The notes below the pieces were generated by a model. The model was given only the letters and a program-made list of their open reading frames with translations, had not been told where the DNA came from and did no database searches. A stretch of 64,000 nucleotides of DNA from an uncultured Bacteroidales bacterium (GTDB lineage: Bacteria; Bacteroidota; Bacteroidia; Bacteroidales; UBA932). Shown piece after piece: positions 37,780-46,574 of the stretch. The stretch lies in NCBI GenBank assembly GCA_946999645.1, contig CAMQDS010000006.1:44332-108331 (forward strand), written 5' to 3'. Within the stretch, counting starts at the first letter, position 1. Each line of letters opens with the position of its first letter. The position numbers and the translations under genes were made by a program.

Positions 37780-38905
37780 GCTGCTTGTTTTTATTTTAGT
37801 TATAGCATGTTTTCAAGCTTGTTCAGGTACTCGCATAAAAGGAATTCTTAACGGTGCTCCTGAGTCAGAGTTGATAATTAAAGCTCTTGATGTAAATAAG
37901 TATATTACTTTGGATACAATTAAAACATCTGCAAAGGGGAGTTATTCTTATAAAGCAGATATACCAAAAGGACAGCCTGAGTTTATATATTTATTTTATA
38001 AAAATACGAGAGTGGCTTCTCTTATTGTAGAAAGAGGAGACAAACTGAAAGTAATTTCTGATACGTTAGGCAACTATTCTGTAACAGGTTCTCCAGAAAC
38101 CAATAAACTAATCGAAGTTGAACGTGATGAGGCGGAATTTTTAAATAAGTTTGCGTCATTAAATGCCAAAATCGAGGATTTGCCTGAGAACTCAGAAGAA
38201 TCGATAGCCTTGCGTAGGGAAGCTGCAAAAAATTATATTTCCTATTATAGAAGTAGGGTTCGGTATATAATGAAAAATCCTTATTCGCTTACTATAATCC
38301 CGGTATTGTATCAAACAGTAGGTTCTGTTCCAGTTTTTGGACAGATTACAGATGCAATACATTTTAGAAATGCGTCTGATTCTCTAAAAACAGTATATCC
38401 TAATTCTAAGTATGTCAAGGCATTATCTGAAGAAGCAGACAGGAGATCCAATCTTCTTCGTTTGAGTTCAAAAATTGAAACGGCAAAGGAATCTGCTTTT
38501 CCTGATATAGAACTTCCTGATATTTCTGGTAAAAAGGTAAAACTGAGTTCGTTAAAATCAAAAATGGTAATGCTATATTTTTGGGCAGCTGCTTCTTCAG
38601 GACAGAATATGTTTAATTTCAATGTGCTAAAGCCTTTGTACAACAATTATAGCAGTAAAGGTTTTGAAATATATGCCGTGTCTTTGGATACAGATAAAAC
38701 AGCTTGGGCTAATATTGTCAGAAATCAGAATTTGCCATGGGTCAATGTTTGCGATGGCTTAGGTGTAAATTCCACAGCTGTAAGTCTTTACAATGTGTCT
38801 AAAGTGCCGATGGTCTATTTTATTAAAGACGGAGAACTTCTCCCCGATGTAGGTGTCAGGGATGAAAAATCTCTCGTTAAATATATCGAATCAGCCCTAA
38901 AATAA
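37760..38905 (+). CDS. TlpA-like lipoprotein without the redox CxxC
   Basis: A 381-residue lipoprotein: signal FRLLVFILVIACFQAC with lipobox Cys, a DUF4369-like N-terminal beta domain (residues ~25-120), a helical middle and a C-terminal thioredoxin fold (~245-381). Where TlpA/ResA proteins have WCxPC, this one has YFWAAASSGQNMFN, with no cysteine; the cis-Pro loop KVPMVYFI is intact. It therefore cannot act as a thiol oxidoreductase in the usual way. Starts at 37760 or 37766, overlapping the HIT gene. Ends overlapping tsaB by nine bases on the other strand. Confidence 0.82.
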   Translation: MNMRNFRLLVFILVIACFQACSGTRIKGILNGAPESELIIKALDVNKYITLDTIKTSAKGSYSYKADIPKGQPEFIYLFYKNTRVASLIVERGDKLKVISDTLGNYSVTGSPETNKLIEVERDEAEFLNKFASLNAKIEDLPENSEESIALRREAAKNYISYYRSRVRYIMKNPYSLTIIPVLYQTVGSVPVFGQITDAIHFRNASDSLKTVYPNSKYVKALSEEADRRSNLLRLSSKIETAKESAFPDIELPDISGKKVKLSSLKSKMVMLYFWAAASSGQNMFNFNVLKPLYNNYSSKGFEIYAVSLDTDKTAWANIVRNQNLPWVNVCDGLGVNSTAVSLYNVSKVPMVYFIKDGELLPDVGVRDEKSLVKYIESALK

Positions 38906-39586
38906 TTTCTTTTTACTGACTGTTGTGATAAATTCTTTCAGATAGAAAGGTTCGAAATACGCTACATCGCGGAAATTTTTATCCTGGTACTCTTTCAGTG
39001 CCGGGTTTTTCATTGAGGAAGCATCTGGGCTGCACTGTACAAATTGTGCGTTGGGAGACTTTATTACGTTTTTGCACTTCTGTGCTCCATCACCTATGAA
39101 AAGTACTTTGCCTTCTGATAATTCTTTTTGAAAACTATTTTCATCTATTATCATAGGTGTGATTTCAGTAAGGCGTTTTCTCTCCGTATCAAATACCGTG
39201 GTATAGACTTCCATTCTACGTGCATCTACCATTGGTACGATGTATTTAAAGTCTGCTCCTACCAAGCCTTTATCGATGGCTCCAGCTGCAAGAATTTCGA
39301 GCGAACTGACTGCTAATAGAGGAATGCCTGCTCCAAAACATAGGCCTTTTGCTGTTGATACACCTACCCTCAGCCCTGTATATGAACCCGGTCCCATGCT
39401 TACACATACTGCATTACAGTCCTTTACTTTGAGTCCGTGTTCTTCAAGCATCTCTTTTATGAAAGGTGCTGTCAGTGAAGAATGTTCCCTATTGGCGTTT
39501 TCTCTATATGATATTATCTTTCCGTCCTCTAATAATGCTGTAGAGCAAAGGGCGGTGGAGGTCTCGATAAGAATTATTCTATCCAT
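38897..39586 (-). CDS. tsaB: tRNA t6A biosynthesis protein TsaB
   Basis: Partner of TsaD and TsaE in making threonylcarbamoyladenosine at tRNA position 37. ASKHA fold: IETSTALCSTALLEDG at the N-terminus and the hallmark CVSMGPGSYTGLRVGVSTAKGLCFG. The 229 residues are complete. Follows the CvpA-like gene on the minus strand. Confidence 0.93.
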   Translation of the reverse strand: MDRIILIETSTALCSTALLEDGKIISYRENANREHSSLTAPFIKEMLEEHGLKVKDCNAVCVSMGPGSYTGLRVGVSTAKGLCFGAGIPLLAVSSLEILAAGAIDKGLVGADFKYIVPMVDARRMEVYTTVFDTERKRLTEITPMIIDENSFQKELSEGKVLFIGDGAQKCKNVIKSPNAQFVQCSPDASSMKNPALKEYQDKNFRDVAYFEPFYLKEFITTVSKKKLF

Positions 39587-39607
39587 TTTATTTATTAATT
39601 ATATCTC

Positions 39608-40099
39608 TTATATAGTTAGAAACTTTTTGAAATATGGAAATATCGTAATAGCAATCCTATTTAGCGGCTGATACAATACAGAGTTATTCAATACTTCATT
39701 ATCTACTATATGAAAATTTATATTTACCGAATTAAAAATAATTATCATAAAACATAATAAAACCAAGGCTTTAATCCCGGAAAATATAATGCCAAGAATA
39801 GTATTTAGCCATCCTAACATGATAATTTTTACTACTGATGTCAAGAATTGTCCGATAGCCTTAAGCCCGATAGTTACTGTTACCATTATAAGAACTAATG
39901 AAATTATATATAAGATGATAAGAGAACTATCGATGTATTTTCCTATAAATGTACATAAAAGATTAGAGAATCGGAATGCTATCCAAACTCCAAGAATAAT
40001 AGAAATCAAGTCTGTTATTTGTGCAATAAATCCCTTTGTTATTCCATTAATCAAAAAAGGAATAAAACATAGAATTATAATTATATCTATGGTATTCAT
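39608..40099 (-). CDS. CvpA-family membrane protein
   Basis: A 163-residue protein with four predicted transmembrane helices and the CvpA-like start MNTIDIIIILCFIPFLINGITKGFI, then a second helix (SLIILYIISLVLIMVTVTIGLKAIG) and a GWLNTILGIIFSGIKALVLLC segment. The family is linked to colicin V production in E. coli, but its role is not defined. Likely first gene of a pair with tsaB. Confidence 0.82.
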   Translation of the reverse strand: MNTIDIIIILCFIPFLINGITKGFIAQITDLISIILGVWIAFRFSNLLCTFIGKYIDSSLIILYIISLVLIMVTVTIGLKAIGQFLTSVVKIIMLGWLNTILGIIFSGIKALVLLCFMIIIFNSVNINFHIVDNEVLNNSVLYQPLNRIAITIFPYFKKFLTI

Positions 40100-40104
40100 T
40101 GCGT

Positions 40105-40136
40105 TTTGTAAAGAATAGAAAAATGAATTATATTTG
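40105..40136 (+). promoter_or_regulatory. ileS promoter
   Basis: -33 TTTG at 40105-40108, a 20-base spacer and -7 TATATTTG at 40129-40136, about 57 bases before the ileS ATG. Confidence 0.75.
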
Positions 40137-40192
40137 CTGACTGTTATTCAATGCCATTTAGGTATTTACAGGTGCAAAATTAGGTAAAAAAT

Positions 40193-43100
40193 ATGACATT
40201 CAAAGAATATAAGTCAATGGATCTTGTTACTGTAGGAAGTGATATCCTGCAGCAGTGGAAGAAAGAACATGCCTTCGAGAAATCGCTTGAACTTAGAGAA
40301 GGGGCACCGGAATTTATCTTTTTTGAAGGCCCTCCATCAGCAAACGGAATGCCGGGAATACATCATGTTATGGCCCGTTCTATCAAGGATGCAATCTGTC
40401 GGTATAAAACTCAGACAGGTTACAAGGTACGTAGGCGTGCTGGTTGGGATACTCATGGTTTACCTGTAGAAATCGGAGTGGAAAAGAAACTTGGAATACG
40501 TAAAGAAGATATAGGCAAAACCATATCGGTTGAAGAATATAATGCCACCTGTCGTAAGGAAGTGATGAAGTATACCCGTGAATGGGTAAATATGACAGAA
40601 AGAATAGGTTATTGGGTAGATACTAATGATCCTTATATAACATATGATAACAGATATATAGAGACTCTTTGGTATCTGCTTCGTAAGATTTACGACAAAG
40701 GTCTTCTCTATAAAGGATATTCAATTCAGCCTTATTCTCCATCTGACGGTACAGGTTTGAGTTCTCATGAACTTAATCAGCCAGGGTGTTATAAGGATGT
40801 AACAGATACGACTATTACCTGTCAATTTGAAATCATAAAGGACGAAAAATCACAGCCTCTTTATGGTTGTGAAACAGTGCCTGTATATTTTCTTGCCTGG
40901 ACAACAACCCCATGGACTCTTTCTTCAAACACAGCACTTTGTTTAGGTCCGAATATAGAGTACGTCAGGGTAATGTCATTCAATCCATATACTGGGAGAG
41001 AAGCTATTTATGTTGTGGCTAAGCCTCTCGTAGAGACTTGGTTCAATGCAAAAGCCGCTGAAATTAATTTCGATGATTATAAAAAAGGCGACAAACTCGT
41101 CCCATATAAAATTTTAGACGGTGTATTCAAAGGCTCTGAACTGGTTGGGATTAGATACAGACAACTTATTCCTTGGTTTAAGCCATTGGAAGATGGGGCT
41201 TTCCGTGTTATATCAGGAGATTATGTAACGATTGATGAAGGAACGGGTATTGTACACATAGCTCCTACTTTTGGTGCAGATGATAAAAAAGTGGCATCAA
41301 ACTTCGGAGTGCCTCCTATGATGGTAATAGATAAGGACGGTAACCGTCAGGCATTGGTGGACAAGCAAGGACGCTTCTATCCTATTGAAGCATTGGACAG
41401 TGCGTATGTTGCTGCAAATGTATCTCCTGACTATAAGCAATATGCTGGAAGGTATGTTAAAAATGCTTTTGACGACAGCCTCCCTGCCGATGCTCCTACC
41501 TTGGATGTTGATTTGGCTATGATGCTTAAGGAAGAGGGTAAAGCATTTAAAATACAAAAGCATGTACATAGTTATCCTCATAGTTGGAGAACCGATAAAC
41601 CGGTACTATACTTTCCATTAGATGCCTGGTTTATTAAGACGACTGCAGTAAAAGACAGAATGGTTGCTCTTAATAAGGAAATAAAATGGAAACCTGAAGC
41701 TACTGGAACAGGACGTTTCGGACAGTGGTTGGAAAATATCCAGGACTGGAATCTTAGCCGTAGCCGTTTCTGGGGAACTCCACTACCGATATGGAGAACA
41801 GAAGATGGAAAAGAAGAAAAGTGTATAGGCTCTGTAAAGGAACTATATAATGAAATAGAAAAGAGCGTAGCAGCTGGATTAATGTCTTCTAACCCATTAA
41901 AGGATAAAGGCTTTGACCCAAGCGATATGTCTTATGAAAATTATGATAAGATAGACCTTCACAGACCATATGTGGATAATATTTTTCTTGTATCCGATTC
42001 TGGTAAGAAAATGGTTCGTGAAAGTGACCTTATAGATGTATGGTTTGATTCAGGTGCCATGCCTTATGCACAGGAGGGTTTAAGAAATATAGATTCAAAA
42101 TATTTTGGATGTACAGCTGATTTTATAGCTGAAGGTGTAGATCAGACTCGTGGTTGGTTTTATACTCTTCATGCAATACATACTATGATAAGTGATTCTC
42201 CTGCATACAAGAGAGTTATATCAAATGGTTTAGTATTGGATAAGAATGGGGATAAGATGAGTAAGAGGCTCGGAAACGCAGTTGATCCATTCCAAGCAAT
42301 TGATAAGTTTGGAGCTGATGCACTTAGGTGGTATATGCTGACGAATGCTCAACCTTGGGATAATCTTCGTTTTGATGAAAACGGTGTCGATGAGATAAGA
42401 AGAAAATTTTTTGGCACCTTATACAATACATATTCATTTTTCGCCCTTTATGCCAACGTAGATGGTTTTGACCCTAATAAGACAAAGGAATTGTCTTATA
42501 GTGACAGACCAGAAATTGACAGGTGGATTATTTCTCTTCTAAATACCCTCATTAAGAATGTTAGGGCTGCTTATGATGATTATGATGTGACAACGGCAGG
42601 GCGTTTGATTCAGGATTTTGTGTGTGACCATTTGAGTAATTGGTATGTAAGGCTTGGAAGAAAGAGATTCTGGGGAGGCAATATGGATGATGATAAGCTC
42701 TCTGCGTATCAAACACTACATACAGTCTTGAAAGAAATTTCAATACTTGCTGCTCCTATTGCTCCTTTTTATATGGACAGGCTTTATCGGGATATTATCG
42801 GAAGTGAGTCTTCTGTACACTTTGTATTAATGCCAGAGTGTGATGATAAATTGGTAGATAAGGATTTGGAGGAGCGTATGGAACTTGCCCAGAAGGCATC
42901 ATCAATGATTCTTGCTTTAAGAAGGAAGGTAAATATCAAAGTGCGTCAACCACTTTCAAAGATTATGGTTCCGATTATTTCAGACAAGATTCGAAGGCAA
43001 TTTGAAATGGTGAAATCGCTGATTTTAGGTGAAGTAAATGTAAAAGACGTTGAGTTTATTGATGATACAGCAGGCGTTATTACAAAGAAGATTAAGCCTA

Positions 43101-43639
43101 ATTTCAAAAGTTTGGGAAAACTTTATGGCAAGCAGATGAAAGAGATTGCAACTGCTTTTGGAAAATTATCTCAGAAAGACATTGCTGAAATACAATCTGC
43201 TGAAAATTCAGGTAATCCATATACTTTGCATCTAATTTCAGGTGATGTTATACTTCGTGCTGGTGATTATGAAATTTCCTCTGAAGATATGCCAGGGTGG
43301 CTAGTCGCTTCTGAAGGTTCTCTTACGATTGCTTTGGATATAGATATAACTCCTGAACTTCTTAAGGAAGGGACAGCAAGGGAATTGATTAATCGAATTC
43401 AGAATCTTAGAAAAGATAGTGGTTTTGAGGTTACTGATAAGATTAATATTATTATATATGCTTCAGATAAAGCATATACGGAAATAGAAGATTCTTTAAA
43501 AGAATATAGTAAATATATTGAATCACAGACACTTGCTCTGTCGATTCAACTAAGTGATTCTCTATCTTGCCCTGATAAGGCTGTAGAGGTTGAATGGGAT
43601 GGGGGAATGGTTAAAATCTTAGTTGAACGGGAACAATAG
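40193..43639 (+). CDS. ileS: Isoleucyl-tRNA synthetase, type 2, with altered HIGH motif
   Basis: Charges tRNA-Ile and edits valine. At 1148 residues it is the long, eukaryote-like IleRS2 form. The editing CP1 domain is present (WTTTPWTLSSNTA, GTGIVHIAPTFGADD). The class I signatures are unusual: the HxGH box reads PSANGMPGIHHVMAR, that is G55-I56-H57-H58, and KMSKS is DKMSKRLGN. The C-terminal anticodon and tail domains follow (WYVRLGRKRFW). Type 2 enzymes resist mupirocin, and the GxHH swap has been reported to raise this resistance further. It has a strong promoter of its own. Confidence 0.95.
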   Translation: MTFKEYKSMDLVTVGSDILQQWKKEHAFEKSLELREGAPEFIFFEGPPSANGMPGIHHVMARSIKDAICRYKTQTGYKVRRRAGWDTHGLPVEIGVEKKLGIRKEDIGKTISVEEYNATCRKEVMKYTREWVNMTERIGYWVDTNDPYITYDNRYIETLWYLLRKIYDKGLLYKGYSIQPYSPSDGTGLSSHELNQPGCYKDVTDTTITCQFEIIKDEKSQPLYGCETVPVYFLAWTTTPWTLSSNTALCLGPNIEYVRVMSFNPYTGREAIYVVAKPLVETWFNAKAAEINFDDYKKGDKLVPYKILDGVFKGSELVGIRYRQLIPWFKPLEDGAFRVISGDYVTIDEGTGIVHIAPTFGADDKKVASNFGVPPMMVIDKDGNRQALVDKQGRFYPIEALDSAYVAANVSPDYKQYAGRYVKNAFDDSLPADAPTLDVDLAMMLKEEGKAFKIQKHVHSYPHSWRTDKPVLYFPLDAWFIKTTAVKDRMVALNKEIKWKPEATGTGRFGQWLENIQDWNLSRSRFWGTPLPIWRTEDGKEEKCIGSVKELYNEIEKSVAAGLMSSNPLKDKGFDPSDMSYENYDKIDLHRPYVDNIFLVSDSGKKMVRESDLIDVWFDSGAMPYAQEGLRNIDSKYFGCTADFIAEGVDQTRGWFYTLHAIHTMISDSPAYKRVISNGLVLDKNGDKMSKRLGNAVDPFQAIDKFGADALRWYMLTNAQPWDNLRFDENGVDEIRRKFFGTLYNTYSFFALYANVDGFDPNKTKELSYSDRPEIDRWIISLLNTLIKNVRAAYDDYDVTTAGRLIQDFVCDHLSNWYVRLGRKRFWGGNMDDDKLSAYQTLHTVLKEISILAAPIAPFYMDRLYRDIIGSESSVHFVLMPECDDKLVDKDLEERMELAQKASSMILALRRKVNIKVRQPLSKIMVPIISDKIRRQFEMVKSLILGEVNVKDVEFIDDTAGVITKKIKPNFKSLGKLYGKQMKEIATAFGKLSQKDIAEIQSAENSGNPYTLHLISGDVILRAGDYEISSEDMPGWLVASEGSLTIALDIDITPELLKEGTARELINRIQNLRKDSGFEVTDKINIIIYASDKAYTEIEDSLKEYSKYIESQTLALSIQLSDSLSCPDKAVEVEWDGGMVKILVEREQ

Positions 43640-43649
43640 TATCTTTTAA

Positions 43650-44111
43650 ATGCTTATGACTATGAATGAAAACGAAAAAACAGTAAAGGTGGATGAGAGT
43701 ATCGATAGTGCTAAAACACCTGAAAAGAACAGGTATAGTGATGAAGAACTTGCCGAGTTTAAGGAAATTATAATAGATATGCTTGAAAAAGCCAAAGCAG
43801 AGTATGCTACTTTGCGGAGGGTTGTTATGCATAATGGAACTAATGATATAGAAGATACCACACCTTCTTTCAAGACGGTTGAGGACGACGGTGCAATGCA
43901 ACTTTCAAAAGAAGAAACAAGCCAACTTGCACAACGTCAGTATAAGTTCATCCAAAATTTGGAAGCTGCTCTTGGTAGAATAGAAAATAAAACTTACGGA
44001 ATCTGCCGAGTTACAGGGAAACTTATACCTAAAGAGCGTCTTCGTTTGGTTCCTCATGCAACATTGACTGTTGAGGCAAAAGAAATGTTATCTAAGAAAA
44101 CTAATAATTAA
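43650..44111 (+). CDS. TraR/DksA-family protein with a degenerate zinc finger
   Basis: A 153-residue DksA-like protein that would enter the RNA polymerase secondary channel. A charged, disordered N-terminus is followed by a helical hairpin (DEELAEFKEIIIDMLEKAKAEYATLRR) and the finger region TYGICRVTGKLIPKERLRLVPHATL. Only the first of the four zinc-binding cysteines remains (GIC), and the second pair is absent. The same pattern is usual in Bacteroidetes members as far as I know. Lies between ileS and lspA. Confidence 0.85.
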   Translation: MLMTMNENEKTVKVDESIDSAKTPEKNRYSDEELAEFKEIIIDMLEKAKAEYATLRRVVMHNGTNDIEDTTPSFKTVEDDGAMQLSKEETSQLAQRQYKFIQNLEAALGRIENKTYGICRVTGKLIPKERLRLVPHATLTVEAKEMLSKKTNN

Positions 44112-44115
44112 TTTC

Positions 44116-44781
44116 ATGAAGATTTCTAAAGGCACCCGTCTCTTTATCTTCGGCTTTATTTTGGTTGTTATTGACCAGATTATCAAAATAATTGTCAAGA
44201 CAAATATGTCCATTGGAGAACATTTCAGCGTATTTGGAAATTGGTTCCAAATACTATTTATTGAAAATGAAGGAATGGCATTTGGAATGAAGTTCGGGGG
44301 AAGTGTCGGTAAGTTATTGTTGTCTTTATTCAGAATCGGTCTGTGCGGTTTTTTATGTTGGTGGATAAATCAACTTATCCATAGGGGAGCAGATAAACCC
44401 ACAGGTCCTATATCAATTAGTAATCCTTATTCAAAAGTACCTATGGGTGTGTTAGTAGGGCTTACTATGATAACTGCCGGTGCTTTTGGAAACATCATAG
44501 ATTGTGCAATATATGGAAAGATATTCTCTGCTTCATCGCCTGGGATTGTTGCACAGTTCGGAGGGCATTATGCACCCATATTGTTCGGTAGAGTAGTGGA
44601 TATGTTTTATTTTCCTCTGATAGATACCACATGGCCGTCTTGGATACCATTTGTGGGGGGAGCACCATTACGTTTTTTTGAGCCAGTATTTAATTTTGCC
44701 GACAGTTGTGTTACGGTAGGTGCCATATATCTTATACTATTCCATTATAAGTTTTTCACAACAGATACTGAAAAGATATAG
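44116..44781 (+). CDS. lspA: Prolipoprotein signal peptidase (signal peptidase II)
   Basis: Inner-membrane aspartyl protease that cleaves lipoprotein signal peptides. The open frame reaches upstream into the DksA-like gene, but the ATG at 44116 gives the proper N-terminus. Four membrane helices are interrupted by a long extra loop, giving 221 residues, as in other Bacteroidetes LspA and longer than E. coli (164). The catalytic aspartates are in GNIIDCAIYG and FNFADSCVTVG. The window encodes several lipoproteins it would process. Confidence 0.93.
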   Translation: MKISKGTRLFIFGFILVVIDQIIKIIVKTNMSIGEHFSVFGNWFQILFIENEGMAFGMKFGGSVGKLLLSLFRIGLCGFLCWWINQLIHRGADKPTGPISISNPYSKVPMGVLVGLTMITAGAFGNIIDCAIYGKIFSASSPGIVAQFGGHYAPILFGRVVDMFYFPLIDTTWPSWIPFVGGAPLRFFEPVFNFADSCVTVGAIYLILFHYKFFTTDTEKI

Positions 44782-44837
44782 CACTTCATATCGTTTTAAT
44801 TTTTGTATATTTGGTTATACACAAATAAAATATTGAC

Positions 44838-45298
44838 ATGCGGTTGTTATATTTCTTTGATGACCACATCAAGCCTTATATCTTTAAGGGGGTTAAATTT
44901 TCTATAGCTTTTGATTAAGGTTATCTGAATTTTAAGAATATGCCTGAGTTATTTGGCAGTATAGATATAAACCCAGAAAATATTAAACATGTGTTTTTGA
45001 CTCATGCAGATGTTGATCATGCAGGAGGAGTTGATGCAGAAGGGAATAATATTTTTCCGAATGCGTCTGTTTACCTTGGTAAGGAAGAGGAGCAAATTAG
45101 TTTCCAGCCCTAAACAAACGCTCTTTGCATAGGCTTGAAATTATAGTATCGAAATATGACATAAAGGGAGTGTGTACAGGTCATATCGGATATATAACAA
45201 AAACTGATAATTTGTTTGCTCATATCGAAGAATCTGCCGTATTTGGCAGGAGTAATCCTTTTGATCCTGATGCTCCTTTTGATTTTACAAAATACTGA
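44838..45298 (+). pseudogene. Decayed metallo-beta-lactamase-fold hydrolase
   Basis: Conceptual translation from the ATG at 44838 runs MRLLYFFDDHIKPYIF... to FSIAFD, hits TAA at 44916-44918, and continues in the same frame as GYLNFKNMPELFG... to the zinc motif LTHADVDHAGG. It stops again near 45113; the homologous C-terminus resumes in another frame as [22 protein letters not shown] and ends at TGA 45296-45298. The sum of ~150 codons is too short for the family, so an internal deletion is also likely. A relic promoter TATATTTG lies at 44806-44813. Confidence 0.75.
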
Positions 45299-45421
45299 TA
45301 AAATTGCACAAATAGTAAATATCTTAATTGAAGTAAGGTAACAGTTACAACTAAAATGTATAAAATCAATGCAGAGTGCAAGATTGATGCGATGTAGCAG
45401 CAATTAAAAAGTTGAAAATAA

Positions 45422-45452
45422 TTTGTAACTATTCGAAAAATAACTATATTTG
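45422..45452 (+). promoter_or_regulatory. tRNA-Ser promoter
   Basis: TTTG at 45422-45425, a 19-base spacer and TATATTTG at 45445-45452, 48 bases before the tRNA. Confidence 0.75.
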
Positions 45453-45499
45453 CAATCCTATTCGAATTAAGGGAATAGTGTTCCAATTTTGGAACATAA

Positions 45500-45584
45500 G
45501 GAGAGGTGGTAGAGTGGTCGATTACGGCAGTCTTGAAAACTGTTGAGCTGAAAGGCTCCGGGGGTTCGAATCCCTCCCTCTCCG
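45500..45584 (+). tRNA. tRNA-Ser (anticodon UGA)
   Basis: Acceptor arms GGAGAGG and CCTCTCC pair fully, with discriminator G. The anticodon loop CTTGAAA is closed by GCAGT/ACTGT and carries TGA, which reads UCA. The long variable arm (GAGC-TGAAA-GGCTC) is the serine class II feature. The T-arm is GGGGGTTCGAATCCCTC. No CCA is encoded. Its 3' end is an integration site, see the 17-base repeat. Confidence 0.96.
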
Positions 45585-45587
45585 CAA
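45571..45587 (+). repeat. Left attachment repeat in the tRNA-Ser 3' end
   Basis: TCCCTCCCTCTCCGCAA, identical to 50912-50928. It covers the T-arm 3' strand and acceptor stem, the classic target of tyrosine integrases. The bases between the two copies are therefore an integrated element. Confidence 0.8.
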
Positions 45588-45630
45588 AAATCGTGTAAGT
45601 TGTTAGATGATAATAATTTACACGATTTTT
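45586..45630 (+). terminator. Rho-independent terminator after tRNA-Ser
   Basis: AAAAATCGTGTAA (45586-45598) pairs perfectly with TTACACGATTTTT (45618-45630), a 13-base stem with a 19-base loop ending in five T. It could work on both strands. Confidence 0.75.
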
Positions 45631-45692
45631 CAAATCTAAACGGGACACAAACGGGACAAAATTTTCTTGCCGTTAATATATTCTTTGTATGC

Positions 45693-46073
45693 TTATTTCA
45701 AATCCAGCGTTGGTTGCGGCATATACCCTACAACGAGATTAAAGCATTTTTGTAGAGTAAGTATGCCGATACCATCAAATTCAGATAATGCTGTCATTGA
45801 GCATATGTTTACATCGTTTATTGCATTATCAATAGTTTCTATCTGGTTAACTCGGATGCCCATATTCTTCTTGGCAGACATAGGCATAGCCACCCATTTC
45901 TCCTTGAACTGATAGAACAATTCATCAGGTGCTGTGGGATCATAATCATATATATCTATAGGTATTGAACACTTCTCAAGATATGAATGCATCATATCCA
46001 TGACCTCTATCTTGTCTAATCCACCATTATACGTACCCAATAGCGGAAAGGCTATTGAAGAAATTGTTTCCAA
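45693..46073 (-). pseudogene. C-terminal fragment of a macro-domain (DarG-like) protein
   Basis: The frame begins only with TTG and opens straight into the late part of a macro domain: ISSIAFPLLGTYNGGLDKIEVMDMM corresponds to the SIAFPxLGxGxGGLxw segment of ADP-ribosyl-glycohydrolase macro domains such as DarG, then IDIYDYDP and an unassigned tail ending VVGYMPQPTLDLK. The first half of the macro fold, with the ligand-binding Asn/Gly loops, is missing. It abuts the DUF1643 fragment, whose frame it overlaps by 22 bases. Confidence 0.5.
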
Positions 46074-46564
46074 CTGATTTTTCGCTCTTGTTCTTGAAGT
46101 ACATTGGCAATATCTCTAGAGCAATCTAATAAATAATTCCTATTAGATATAAGATTCCCCCAAGCAACTAAAACATCCAATTCTGCGTATGTTTTAAAGA
46201 ATTCTCTTATAGCATCAAGATTATTCTGATGGAGGATTTCATCCCTCTTATTGTGTACGCCTTTGAAATTTGTTGATCTCTGAGCATATAGATTTAACAT
46301 AACAAAATCATCGTAATTATTAAGCTCTGCAAATCCCATAACTTTTCTCACTGTAGGATCAGGGTGTTTTTCATTTGCTGTACTTGGATTGACTCCGGTT
46401 ATCACTAAGGGCTCTGTACATCTTATTACTCGGCTTAGTTCTTCCTCCACTTCCTCAACTGTAGGCAACGCTGATTTCAGATTCTCAGTGATTGCCTTTG
46501 ACAGTTGATAATCACTCACACCAATTGGCTGATCGTAGCCAGAGAGTGCATATTGCACTACCAC
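46052..46564 (-). pseudogene. Chimeric remnant: DUF1016 C-terminus joined to DUF1643
   Basis: Residues 1-~45 (VVQYALSGYDQPIGVSDYQLSKAI...LKSALPTVEEVEEEL) are the C-terminal end of a YhcG-type PDDEXK nuclease (DUF1016). The rest (LVITGVNPSTANEKHPDPTVRKVMGF, VLVAWGNLISNRNYLLDC) is DUF1643, lacking its usual GQPKHPLYL-like end. The frame stays open upstream of the GTG start (CNDGDKVVVQ), continuing the DUF1016 part towards the fragment at 46575. A deletion has removed the nuclease core. Confidence 0.65.
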
Positions 46565-46574
46565 CTTATCGCCA

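Noticed and set aside
40193..43639. IleRS as a degraded enzyme because both signature motifs deviate
   Set aside because: The frame is complete at 1148 residues, the editing site is intact, KMSKR is normal for type 2 enzymes and the gene has a strong promoter.
45693..46564. Complete DarTG toxin-antitoxin system
   Set aside because: Only half of a macro domain is present and no DarT gene can be found.
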